From: an uncultured Prevotella sp.
GTDB taxonomy: Bacteria; Bacteroidota; Bacteroidia; Bacteroidales; Bacteroidaceae
Reading direction: 5' to 3'
Length of the DNA: 30,365 nt
Assembly: GCA_900548195.1 (NCBI GenBank)
Contig: URJQ01000016.1
Location: forward strand, 1 to 30,365
Shown: positions 7,500-15,127 of the stretch, piece after piece
How the letters are laid out: each line of letters opens with the position of its first letter
Numbering within the stretch: position 1 is the stretch's first letter
Translations under genes and position numbers: made by a program
Notes under the pieces: model-generated
Told to the model about the DNA's origin: nothing
Databases searched by the model: none
Seen by the model: only the letters and a program-made list of their open reading frames with translations

Positions 7500-8795
7500 T
7501 TATTCTGCATCCTTAGGTAGAACCAGGTTGAGGACAACTGCAAGGAGGAATACCACGGCTACACAGTTTTCTGCAAAGACGGTCTGAACAATCTGTGGGA
7601 AGATGGCAAACATCTCTGTGGCTTGGGTAAATCCGAGACCTACGCTGAGAGAGAGGGAAACGATAACCATGTTTCTATTAGAGAAACCTGCCTTGGCAAG
7701 CATACCGAAGCCGGCAAACATGATGGAACCGAACATCATAATGGTGCATCCTCCCAAGACAGCCTGAGGGATAGTGGTCAGCACCTTGCCTACGACAGGG
7801 AACAGTCCGCCAATAATCATTATGCCAGCACCTACGGCAATGGTAAAACGGTTTACCACTTTGGATATTGCAGCAAGGCCTACATTCTGTGAGAACGAGG
7901 TGATAGGGGTACATCCGAAGCATCCTGCTAAGGTGCTGACGAAGCCGTCGCAAGCCACTGACGCTCCCATTTCCTTCTTCTGCACGTCACGTCCCAGAGC
8001 TCCAGAGCAGAGGGCAGATGTATCACCGATGGTCTCAGTGGCGGAAACGAAGAATACGCAGATGATGGCGAGGATAGGACCTAAATGAAATTCAGGAGTG
8101 AAAGGCATGAGATGAGGCAGGGATATGATGCCTACCTCGCTCAGGGATGAATAGTCTATCATGCCCATGCAGAGAGATAGGATGTAACCCACGATGAGAC
8201 CCATCAGCACAGACAGCGCACGGAGGAAGCCTTTGGCAAAGACTTGCGTGAGGAGGCATGTCAATAAGGTCACGGTGCCTACGATCCAGTTGTTGATACT
8301 GCCGAAATCAGCAGCGCCGACGCCGCCTGCAAAGCTGTTTGCTCCGATAGGAAGGAGCGAAAAACCGATAGCCGTAACGACGGTAGCAGCTACTACTGGA
8401 GGGATGAGGTTAGTCCATCTGCCAGGGAACAGTCCGAGCATTCCTTCGACAAGACCGCCTATGATGACAGCGCCGATGAGGGTTCCCATGCCCTGCGTCG
8501 TGGCTATTGCAATGGCGAGGGAGAGAAATGTGAAACTGATACCCATCACTATAGGCAGTCTGGAGCCGATTTTCCATACAGGATACAACTGTACGAGGGT
8601 GCCTATACCGGCTATTATCATACAGTTTTGTATCAGGATAGCACTGAGTTCGCTGCCGAGGCCAGCTGCTCCGGCAAGGATAATGATAGGAGTGATGTTA
8701 GAAACGAACATCGCCAGCACGTGCTGGAGTCCAAACGGAATGGCCCTTAATAGGGGCACTCTGCCGTCTAATTGATAGAGATTGTTATCTTCCAT
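7500..8795 (-). CDS. pbuX: NCS2 xanthine/urate-type permease (PbuX/XanQ branch)
   Basis: A 431-residue membrane protein with the NCS2 motif GLQHVLAMFVSNITP at about 22-36, the conserved acidic segment SATETIGDTSA in the second half, and TSFSQNVGLAAISKV, the Q/N-type motif of xanthine and urate carriers (in place of TTYGENxGV of UraA types). It lies immediately downstream of xpt, the xanthine phosphoribosyltransferase gene, with 124 bp between them filled by two tandem hairpin repeats. In Firmicutes the same xpt-pbuX pairing couples xanthine uptake to its conversion to XMP. The same logic is inferred here. Confidence 0.9.
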   Translation of the reverse strand: MEDNNLYQLDGRVPLLRAIPFGLQHVLAMFVSNITPIIILAGAAGLGSELSAILIQNCMIIAGIGTLVQLYPVWKIGSRLPIVMGISFTFLSLAIAIATTQGMGTLIGAVIIGGLVEGMLGLFPGRWTNLIPPVVAATVVTAIGFSLLPIGANSFAGGVGAADFGSINNWIVGTVTLLTCLLTQVFAKGFLRALSVLMGLIVGYILSLCMGMIDYSSLSEVGIISLPHLMPFTPEFHLGPILAIICVFFVSATETIGDTSALCSGALGRDVQKKEMGASVACDGFVSTLAGCFGCTPITSFSQNVGLAAISKVVNRFTIAVGAGIMIIGGLFPVVGKVLTTIPQAVLGGCTIMMFGSIMFAGFGMLAKAGFSNRNMVIVSLSLSVGLGFTQATEMFAIFPQIVQTVFAENCVAVVFLLAVVLNLVLPKDAE

Positions 8796-8837
8796 TGATT
8801 CTTTTGGTGTGTTGGGTTGCTTGGGATTGGGGTATTA

Positions 8838-8912
8838 TTGCCCGGTAACGCGGGCAACACGGTGGCGCCTTTCGCTTATATTGCCCGGTAACGCGGGCAA
8901 CACAGTGGCGCC
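8838..8912. repeat. 43-bp hairpin repeat, two tandem units (locus 1)
   Basis: Units start at 8838 and 8881. Each holds a 7-bp perfect stem (TTGCCCG / CGGGCAA) around the loop GTAACG, followed by CAC-G/A-GTGGCGCC. The array fills the xpt-pbuX gap and ends 7 bp before the xpt stop codon on the minus strand. The same loop and tail with other stems occur at 14997-15027, 21359-21478 and 28556-28584. A transcript from either strand would form two hairpins here, so effects on mRNA decay or partial termination between xpt and pbuX are possible. Confidence 0.85.
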
Positions 8913-8919
8913 TGAGCGA

Positions 8920-9540
8920 TTACATTATTTTGAGCTTGGTGTTCTCCAGAGGAAGAACAGGCTGGTCGCGGAACTTGATGGTCTGTGTCTTCCAGTCCAT
9001 AGTCTCTACGATAGCTATAGATTCCACGCGGTATCCCTCTTTGCGCAGTTCGCCACCACCTTTCTGCTGTCCTTTCTCGATAGCGATGCCAAGGCCTGCT
9101 ACCTCGCCTCCAGCTTGGTGTACGAGGTCGATAAGGGCGTGTGCTGCTTCGCCATCAGCCAGGAAGTCATCGACGATAAGCACCTTATCAGTGGATGAAA
9201 GATAAGGCTTAGAGATGAATACATTGTTCATTCTCTTGTGGGTGAAGGAGTAAGCCTGTGATACATACTTGTCGTCTGTACTGTTGGCTGTCTCGCTTTT
9301 CTTTGCGAAAACCACAGGAACGTCGTAAAGGTCACCGAGCAGTGTCGCAATGGCGATACCGCTTGCCTCGATGGTGAGCACCTTGTTGACCTCAATACCG
9401 TGGAAGCGACGCTTGAATTCATACGCCATCTGGCGCATGATATCTATGTCGATCTGGTGGTTAAGAAAACTGTCAACTTTGAGGATGTTACCCTCCTTGA
9501 TTACGCCATCGAGCAGAATCTTTTCTTCTAAGAAATTCAT
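8920..9540 (-). CDS. xpt: Xanthine phosphoribosyltransferase
   Basis: A 206-residue cytoplasmic enzyme converting xanthine plus PRPP to XMP. The start LEEKILLDGVIKEGNILKVDSFLNHQID and EASGIAIATLLG near 58-68 match Xpt. VLIVDDFLADGEAA at 120-133 is the PRPP-binding loop with the VDDFLA-G variant typical of Xpt rather than of Apt. The C-terminal segment KFRDQPV is also Xpt-like. It is the first gene of the purine uptake operon. The 183-bp divergent gap upstream shows no purine riboswitch fold. It holds an AT-rich hairpin (ACTTTTTT-GTT-AAAAAAGT, 9614-9632) and a weak -7-like TTCCTTTG on the minus strand. Confidence 0.95.
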   Translation of the reverse strand: MNFLEEKILLDGVIKEGNILKVDSFLNHQIDIDIMRQMAYEFKRRFHGIEVNKVLTIEASGIAIATLLGDLYDVPVVFAKKSETANSTDDKYVSQAYSFTHKRMNNVFISKPYLSSTDKVLIVDDFLADGEAAHALIDLVHQAGGEVAGLGIAIEKGQQKGGGELRKEGYRVESIAIVETMDWKTQTIKFRDQPVLPLENTKLKIM

Positions 9541-9687
9541 GATAAATTATAGTTGTGGGTTGAAGGTTCTTGTTTACCGAATACAAAGGAACAAAAAAAT
9601 AATAAAAAAAAGGACTTTTTTGTTAAAAAAGTGATAAAAAAAGTGTTTTTTCTTCCTTATTATATTATAATCTCGCGATTTTGTTAG

Positions 9688-9695
9688 TATATTTG
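9688..9695 (+). promoter_or_regulatory. Bacteroidetes-type -7 box TATATTTG
   Basis: An exact TAnnTTTG match 28 bp before the ATG of the ATPase gene, with no clear -33 partner. It would start the ATPase-DUF4435 transcript. Confidence 0.5.
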
Positions 9696-9723
9696 CATAC
9701 TTAATCATTATTATGACCTGACA

Positions 9724-10527
9724 ATGAAATACGCGGAATACATCAAAAAAATAGAGATAGACTCCCTTTGGAGTGGCAGAAAACACATAGTATGGAACCT
9801 GGACAGACAGGTCAACATACTAAGTGGAGTGAATGGTGTGGGCAAGAGCACCATTCTCAATAAGCTTATCGCTCCGCTGAAATTTCCAAATAAGGGCGAG
9901 ATACCGCATGGAAACGGCGTGAAGATAGAGACCGTGCCTGAGGATGCTACGCATATCCGCTTTGATGTGATTCGCTCTATAGACCGTCCGCTGATCAATG
10001 CGGAGATAGCTTCACAGCTAGATTTCAAGGTGGCTACAGAGCTTGACCTTCAGATATATACGCTTCAGCGTCGCTATCTGGACTATCAGGTCAATATAGC
10101 CAACCGTATGATAGAGGCTTTGCAAAATGGCAATGCGCCAGAAGCACAGAGATTGTCGGCTGTAAAGACTAAGTTTCAGGACATGATAGACCGCCTCTTT
10201 GCCGAGACGGGAAAGACGATAATCCGCACTGCCAATGAGATTCGCTTCCTCCAGATAGGCGAAGAACTGACTCCTTACCAACTTTCGAGCGGTGAGAAGC
10301 AGATGCTCGTCATCCTGCTCACTGTTCTCGTGGAGGATAACAAGCCTTATCTACTCTTGATGGATGAACCTGAAGTGAGCCTCCACATCGATTGGCAACA
10401 GCAACTCATCGAACTTATCACTACTCTCAATCCTAATGCGCAGATTGTTCTCACCACGCATTCTCCGGCATTGATAATGAATGGATGGATGGATAGTGTC
10501 ACGGAAGTGAATGAGATAGAGGTCTAA
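9724..10527 (+). CDS. ABC/SMC-type ATPase of an ATPase-DUF4435 pair (PARIS/OLD-like)
   Basis: A 267-residue soluble ATPase with Walker A GVNGVGKST at 35-43, an ABC signature LSSGEKQ at 187-193, Walker B with catalytic acid LLLMDEPE at 210-217 (D214, E215), and a switch His in TTHSP at 245-248. The full ABC signature and the close D-loop mark it as an AAA_15/AAA_21-type ATPase rather than a transporter subunit. No membrane partner is nearby. It precedes a DUF4435 gene by 89 bp on the same strand. In PARIS, AriA (ATPase) and AriB (DUF4435, TOPRIM) form a phage-triggered toxin complex, and OLD nucleases fuse comparable parts. This ATPase is shorter than AriA, so a distinct subtype or a housekeeping role is possible. 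Confidence 0.85.
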   Translation: MKYAEYIKKIEIDSLWSGRKHIVWNLDRQVNILSGVNGVGKSTILNKLIAPLKFPNKGEIPHGNGVKIETVPEDATHIRFDVIRSIDRPLINAEIASQLDFKVATELDLQIYTLQRRYLDYQVNIANRMIEALQNGNAPEAQRLSAVKTKFQDMIDRLFAETGKTIIRTANEIRFLQIGEELTPYQLSSGEKQMLVILLTVLVEDNKPYLLLMDEPEVSLHIDWQQQLIELITTLNPNAQIVLTTHSPALIMNGWMDSVTEVNEIEV

Positions 10528-10616
10528 AGACTTGGAAATCAATGCTATTATAGACTTTGATTGGAGCGAGAACGGACCTCGGAAAGAACTGATGTAAACT
10601 GATAACTTGAGTCCTT

Positions 10617-11606
10617 ATGTCAAAACTGACCATCACATCAAATTATATCTCTGCCGCCAACGCATTGCACGGTAAAAAGAAAAAGCGTAGAATCGTGGCA
10701 TACGTGGAGAGCTATGATGATGTGCTCTTCTGGCGCACTGTGCTTAGTGATTTCGAAGACGAGCACCGCTATTTCGAAGTGATGCTCCCCACACGCAAAT
10801 CATTGTCGAAAGGCAAGAAGAAAGCTATCATGTCAATGCTCTCTCACGGTGGAGGAGAGAACATGATAGCGTGTGTCGATGCTGACTATGATTACTTATT
10901 GCAGGGTTGCACTGAGACTTCCAAGACGGTAATCAATAATCCTTATGTCTTTCATACTTACGTCTATGCGATAGAAAACTATCAGTGTTATGCGCCATCT
11001 TTGCACAACACCTGCGTAATGGCTACGCTCAATGACCATGCCATCTTCGACTTTGAAGCATTCTTCATGGCTTTCTCCGAAATCGTATATCCGCTCTTTG
11101 TATGGAATATCCTGCTTTACCGCACTGGAGACTATCATAATTTCACCATGACGGACATGAATCATGTCATTGAGATAGGACGCTTCCCATTGTATAATCC
11201 TAATCCTGTGCTTGAGAAACTTGCACGCAAAGTGAAGTCAAAGTTGGGCGAAGTGCGCAAAAATCATCCAGGAAACAAAGAGAAATATGAGGCATTGGCG
11301 GCAGAACTCGCCACTCTTGGCGTCACTCCGCAAAACACCTATTTATACATTCAGGGACATCATATCTTCGATAGCATAGTGGCACCGGTCGTGGCACGCG
11401 TCTGCGAAAAATTGAGACTGGAGCGTGAGAATGAGATACGCCAGAAAGCATGCCATCATATCCAGCGTCAGAATGAGCTTTCTGCCTACTCACATTCCGT
11501 CACTGACTCTGTACAGATGCTGAAAAAGAACACTGGATATATGCGTTCTGCACCGTTTAAGCGCCTCCAAGCCGACTTGAACAAGCTCTTTGGCGCGGAA
11601 GATTAG
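10617..11606 (+). CDS. DUF4435 (TOPRIM-like) effector candidate
   Basis: A 329-residue protein. VAYVESYDDVLFWR at about 27-40 has the acidic residue (E31) of the first TOPRIM strand, and ACVDADYDYLL at about 85-95 gives the DxD acidic motif (D88, D90). The segment YVFHTYVYAIENYQCY (residues 109-124) is the conserved aromatic core of DUF4435 proteins. A helical, charged C-terminal region (about 205-329) follows. In PARIS AriB the DUF4435 TOPRIM site is a nuclease that cleaves RNA. The acidic residues seen are compatible with activity. It is paired with the upstream ATPase and convergent with the next gene. Defence function is inference from family pairing, not shown by the sequence. Confidence 0.8.
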   Translation: MSKLTITSNYISAANALHGKKKKRRIVAYVESYDDVLFWRTVLSDFEDEHRYFEVMLPTRKSLSKGKKKAIMSMLSHGGGENMIACVDADYDYLLQGCTETSKTVINNPYVFHTYVYAIENYQCYAPSLHNTCVMATLNDHAIFDFEAFFMAFSEIVYPLFVWNILLYRTGDYHNFTMTDMNHVIEIGRFPLYNPNPVLEKLARKVKSKLGEVRKNHPGNKEKYEALAAELATLGVTPQNTYLYIQGHHIFDSIVAPVVARVCEKLRLERENEIRQKACHHIQRQNELSAYSHSVTDSVQMLKKNTGYMRSAPFKRLQADLNKLFGAED

Positions 11607-11659
11607 AGAGAGATGCCTTGTTCATGTCTATGGTTATAACTGTCTTTTCCATTGTCTTT

Positions 11660-12028
11660 TTAATTCGTATTTTCTAATATTTTATAGGGTTTAATAATAT
11701 TTGTCTCATACCACACTGCTGCCTGTACCATCGTGTCCTTCAGGTCTTCGATGAATTGCTTGTAGTTGTCCTGAGTGATGGAAATGTAACGTTCTGGATG
11801 TTTTCCGTCGTGGTCGCCGCTTGTCAGGTGGATGATGCAGAATGTGCGGTCAGTATCGTGATGGGCTACAATGCCTCGCTTCTTGAGAACTGCCACCGTG
11901 CGGTCGAAGTCTGCCGGAGTGGTGGGTATCACCTGCAGCACGCTCCATGGGTATTCCTGAGCCGTGAGGAGCGCCTGCCCTTTCTGCAGACTGATCTGGA
12001 AGGAACGAAGGGTTTTAGATGTTTTCAT
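11660..12028 (-). CDS. Unknown protein, 122 aa, coupled to the preceding small gene
   Basis: It starts with an ATG inside an ATGA overlap with the stop of the upstream gene (12025-12028), so translation is very probably coupled. The protein is mixed alpha/beta in feel, soluble, without signal or membrane segment. Visible features are a hydrophobic WSVLQVIPTTPADFDRTV stretch, a His/Asp-rich centre (AHHDTD, GDHDGKHPERYI) and a helical end. No family recognised. The 3' end faces the DUF4435 gene across 53 bp. Being third in line behind a PP2C-kinase fusion, it could be a partner or substrate of that protein, which is a guess from position only. Confidence 0.7.
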   Translation of the reverse strand: MKTSKTLRSFQISLQKGQALLTAQEYPWSVLQVIPTTPADFDRTVAVLKKRGIVAHHDTDRTFCIIHLTSGDHDGKHPERYISITQDNYKQFIEDLKDTMVQAAVWYETNIIKPYKILENTN

Positions 12029-12297
12029 ATTGCAAAGTTAAATGAAAGTTGACGGATGTTTACTTCTTGACTGCGACTTTTTCTTCTGCTCGCCTTAATT
12101 TTTACTTCTCGCAGAACAGCATCCAGACGTTGCTGTTCTGCCTCGATGTACTGTTTCTCCTCGCTGGTGAGCGGAGGCAGTACAAAAGACTCAAGGGCTT
12201 TTCTAAAGCGATACTCGCTTACTTGCTCGTCGCCAATAAAGCAGTCCACATTTTGATAGGATCCGTGACGAAGGCGGATTGTCAGTTTGAGGCTCAA
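12025..12297 (-). CDS. Unknown small protein, no ATG start available
   Basis: The frame ending at 12025 is open back into the kinase gene, but after the kinase stop it contains no ATG. The possible starts are TTG (12295-12297, used here) and GTG (12247-12249, giving 74 residues beginning at VDCFIGDEQ). The coding core reads FIGDEQVSEYRFRKALESFVLPPLTSEEKQYIEAEQQRLDAVL (cited by position: 12120-12246) and is clearly protein-like. The rest is a basic, helical tail ending FNFAI. It overlaps the next gene by ATGA. The C-rich repeat at 12311-12344 sits where an upstream start would be expected, so repeat insertion may have cost the original start. No family recognised. Confidence 0.5.
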   Translation of the reverse strand: MSLKLTIRLRHGSYQNVDCFIGDEQVSEYRFRKALESFVLPPLTSEEKQYIEAEQQRLDAVLREVKIKASRRKSRSQEVNIRQLSFNFAI

Positions 12298-12310
12298 GGC
12301 AAAGAACGTA

Positions 12311-12344
12311 TCCCAAATTCCCTCTTGGGAGAATGGGAGGGGGC
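12311..12344 (-). repeat. C-rich intergenic element, copy 2 (inverted)
   Basis: On the minus strand it begins GCCCCCTCCCATTC immediately after the TAA of the kinase-fusion gene and contains an imperfect hairpin around CCCAAGAGGG. It is similar to the elements at 3391, 22847 and 30335. Confidence 0.5.
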
Positions 12345-14933
12345 TTATTCTTCCACCAGACGGAAACCAATGTCTGGAGTAGGAGAGATGATGGAGTTGT
12401 CCTGACGGTAGGTGATACGGCAGCAATGGCTGCTGGAATTCCAGCTTCCACCACGGATGACGTGGTAGTCTCCTGTGGCGGGACCCTTAGGATTAGTTTG
12501 CTTTTTGGCTTGGTAATCATCGTACCAGTCGGAGCAGTATTCCCACACATTGCCGCTCATGTCATATAGTCCGAGGGCATTCGGTGCGAGCATACCGACA
12601 GGATGCGGACGATTACCACTATTGTCGGCATACCATCCCATAGTTTTCAGGTCGTCACCACCGCTATAAATGCTTCCTTTATTGCTGGCTTTGTCTCCAC
12701 CTCTTGCCGCATATTCCCATTCAGCCTCAGTAGGAAGGCGGAAATGGCGACCAGTCTGCTCATTGAGACGCGAGATGAAAGTCTGCACTTCCTCCCATGT
12801 CACGTTTATCATAGGGTATTTTCCATTTTTGCTCTTTTGTGCTTTAGTATCCTCCATCACCTGTTTCCATTCCGATTGAGTCACTAAATACTTTCCCATT
12901 TTGAAAGAACTGACAGTCACTTGATGCCGTGGAGCTTCGTCTTCCTCAGCATCAGGGTCGGTATTGAGGTCAGAACCCATAGTGAAAGAGCCACCTTTGA
13001 TTTCCACCATAGGCATATCAAACTGCTTGACAGTTGGCGTTATGGTGATTGGCGCTTTGTCATCCCTGTCGCTATCGTGCATGAATATGACGCCGAACGT
13101 GCTACCTAACACTACGATAGATAAGATAATGACCATCCATAACTGAAATTTGTGGTCCTCTTTCTGCTTGAAAATGGTCTCATCGTCGATGCGAGGTAGC
13201 ATATCGAGGAATGCTTCCACGGTCTTTAGGCGCTTCGCCTTGGTAGGCTCCATAGCGGCTTTGATGGCGTCGATGCTCTTCTGACTGACGTCTTTCTTGA
13301 CGAGCGGCATAGTGTTGAGACCTCTGTTGAGCACGTCGATGGCGGTGTTAGGCACATGATTGGTGAGCAACTTATAGTAAGTGGCGCCAAGAGCATAGAC
13401 ATCCAGTTCGGGAGAAAACTCATGTTCCATGTTTGCATCCGCCTGTTCCAACGGAGCATAGCCAGTAGTGCCGAAGCCGAGGTTGGCACTTGACTCAGGA
13501 TCGCCGTTTTTCTCGTATCTCTTAGCCAGTCCGAAGTCGATAATCTTGAGCGTATTAGTGCTCTCGATGCGCATGATATTGGCAGGCTTGATGTCGAGAT
13601 GCAGGAGTTTGTTGGTGTGGAGATACATCAGGGCGGAGGCAATCTGGCGTATGCAGCCTATCGCTTCCTTCTCTGGGAGTCCGCCTCTCTTGTCCACATA
13701 GTCGTCGAGAGTGCCGTCAGGAAGGTACTCCATAGAGTAGTAGATGGTGTTGTTAGCCTCAAAGACCTCCAGCACCTTCACGATATTAGGATGCGAAAGC
13801 ATAGCCAGTTTGGAGGCTTCGCGTCGGAATTTGTTAGCATACTGTTTGACATCAGAGTTCTCAGAGATAGGTACGAGTTCCACTCCTTCACGCTTCATCT
13901 CCTTGTGCATGAAGAATTCCTTTAGTGCCACCTTCACTCCAGTGTGTATAGTGCCCAACTGTCCCTGCATAGAGACATTGGTATTGACGAGATAAGTGAT
14001 GCCGAAAGCACCGCTTCCGAGCACCTTTTCGATGTGGTAAGTGTAGTTTTCGCTCTTCAATACCGTGCCAGGAGCGAGCGAAGCATCCGATGATTTGCGG
14101 TCTGAGGTGTTGAGAATATCCTGCACTCGCACGAATATAGCGGTGTGGTTGTCCCTATTATTGATACATTCATGCAGAATCATCTGAATGCGTTGCACAT
14201 CACTATAGTTGGGGTCAGTCAGCAGTGAGCAAAGCGCTTCATTGTCCATATTCTCGAATATGCCGTCAGTACAGAGGAAGAAGATGTCCCCCGGCTGTAT
14301 GTCAGAGATATGATGTATGTCAGCTTTCGGTCTTCTCTCCTGATAAGAGAGCATAGCTCGCGAGAGAATATGCTTCTTTGTGGAGCGCCGTGCTTGAGCA
14401 TGGGTTATCTGTCCGTAGTGTACGAGTTCGTTGACCACGGTGTGATCCTCCGTGCAGAAGAGCATCTTAGCCGGTTCGGAAGGACGTGCCGGCCGGAAAT
14501 GATATACCCTACTGTCGCCAATATGCGCCACGGTAGCGCCATTTGCGTGGAATTTGAGCATCGTCATAGTGGTGCCCATCTTCATCACTTCATCGGGGTC
14601 ATCCTGCTCAGCAAGGGCAAGCAATGCCTTATCCACTGCCTGATTGACCATTTCATCAGGGAAAACGCCCTCTATAGACGCTGACTTGAGCAGATATGTG
14701 CTCATAGCCTGCGTGACAGTCTGGCTCGCGATCTCGCCACGGTCGTGTCCTCCCATACCGTCGCATACGATGAATAGGCGGTCGTCCGTATGCGGAGTGC
14801 CGTCATAGAATGTCCATTCTCTTGGTGATTCATCGTAATGGCAGGGGTCGATGAAAGGCGGATAGAAGCAATCTTCCTGGTTGGTACGATGCCCTATGTC
14901 CTGGATTGCGTAGGCGTTTAGGATGAAGTTCAT
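12345..14933 (-). CDS. PP2C phosphatase - Ser/Thr kinase - TM - FGE-sulfatase domain fusion protein
   Basis: 862 residues from the ATG at 14933; an in-frame ATG at 14975 adds 14 residues but abuts a repeat. Positions below count from that upstream ATG. Residues 20-285 are a PP2C phosphatase with RTNQED, DGMGGH (D72), GDSR (153-156), TDG (D237) and RDNHT (D275). Residues 315-595 are a Hanks-type kinase: GSGAFG (320-325), VALKEF (K352), HLDIKPAN (D461) and DFG (480-482). Residues 612-632 form one transmembrane helix. Residues 655-876 are an FGE-sulfatase/C-type-lectin-like domain with RLPTEAEWEYAARGG and GLYDMSGNVWEY. The kinase is an HLD rather than HRD type. The FGE domain keeps only one of the two expected catalytic cysteines (SWNSSSHCC), so it is probably a binding domain. 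The cytoplasmic half both adds and removes phosphate, and the C-terminal domain lies outside. Two unknown small genes follow. Confidence 0.9.
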   Translation of the reverse strand: MNFILNAYAIQDIGHRTNQEDCFYPPFIDPCHYDESPREWTFYDGTPHTDDRLFIVCDGMGGHDRGEIASQTVTQAMSTYLLKSASIEGVFPDEMVNQAVDKALLALAEQDDPDEVMKMGTTMTMLKFHANGATVAHIGDSRVYHFRPARPSEPAKMLFCTEDHTVVNELVHYGQITHAQARRSTKKHILSRAMLSYQERRPKADIHHISDIQPGDIFFLCTDGIFENMDNEALCSLLTDPNYSDVQRIQMILHECINNRDNHTAIFVRVQDILNTSDRKSSDASLAPGTVLKSENYTYHIEKVLGSGAFGITYLVNTNVSMQGQLGTIHTGVKVALKEFFMHKEMKREGVELVPISENSDVKQYANKFRREASKLAMLSHPNIVKVLEVFEANNTIYYSMEYLPDGTLDDYVDKRGGLPEKEAIGCIRQIASALMYLHTNKLLHLDIKPANIMRIESTNTLKIIDFGLAKRYEKNGDPESSANLGFGTTGYAPLEQADANMEHEFSPELDVYALGATYYKLLTNHVPNTAIDVLNRGLNTMPLVKKDVSQKSIDAIKAAMEPTKAKRLKTVEAFLDMLPRIDDETIFKQKEDHKFQLWMVIILSIVVLGSTFGVIFMHDSDRDDKAPITITPTVKQFDMPMVEIKGGSFTMGSDLNTDPDAEEDEAPRHQVTVSSFKMGKYLVTQSEWKQVMEDTKAQKSKNGKYPMINVTWEEVQTFISRLNEQTGRHFRLPTEAEWEYAARGGDKASNKGSIYSGGDDLKTMGWYADNSGNRPHPVGMLAPNALGLYDMSGNVWEYCSDWYDDYQAKKQTNPKGPATGDYHVIRGGSWNSSSHCCRITYRQDNSIISPTPDIGFRLVEE

Positions 14934-14972
14934 TTTTCTTTTGGATATATCGAAATGGGTGAAAATATGCGC

Positions 14973-15033
14973 CACGGTGGCGGATTGCTGCTGATATCAG
15001 CTGGTAACGCGGCTGACACGGTGGCGGATTGCT
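14973..15033. repeat. 43/44-bp hairpin repeat, about one and a half units (locus 2)
   Basis: CACGGTGGCGGATTGCT occurs at 14973-14989 and again at 15017-15033, 44 bp apart. The second copy is preceded by the hairpin TCAGCTG-GTAACG-CGGCTGA (14997-15016, one G-U pair). Loop and tail match locus 1, while the stem sequence differs. It lies just upstream of the PP2C-kinase fusion gene. Confidence 0.8.
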
Positions 15034-15051
15034 TTCTTTTAGTGAAAAGTG

Positions 15052-15109
15052 AAGAGTGAAAAGTGAAATGCTCAGAACTGCGTCAGTGCGTTTTTCACTT
15101 TTCACTCTT
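15052..15109. repeat. Long hairpin of GCGTCAG/TTCACT type (copy 2), terminator-like
   Basis: Arms 15052-15068 and 15093-15109 are perfect 17-bp complements (AAGAGTGAAAAGTGAAA and its inverse), enclosing a loop with GCGTCAGTGCG. It lies about 20 bp past the stop of the TldD-fusion gene and may act as its terminator, although no clean T run follows. The loop and right arm match the element at 3451-3490. Confidence 0.7.
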
Positions 15110-15127
15110 TATTCTTCCCTAATCAGC

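Noticed and set aside
9541..9723. Purine riboswitch upstream of xpt
   Set aside because: No three-way-junction core or conserved loop sequences seen; only AT-rich hairpins and promoter-like boxes.
10520..10597. Possible frameshifted C-terminal extension of the ATPase (frame +2 reads KDLEINAIIDFDWSEN)
   Set aside because: Only 25 open codons, which is expected by chance, and the annotated end after VTEVNEIEV is a plausible terminus.
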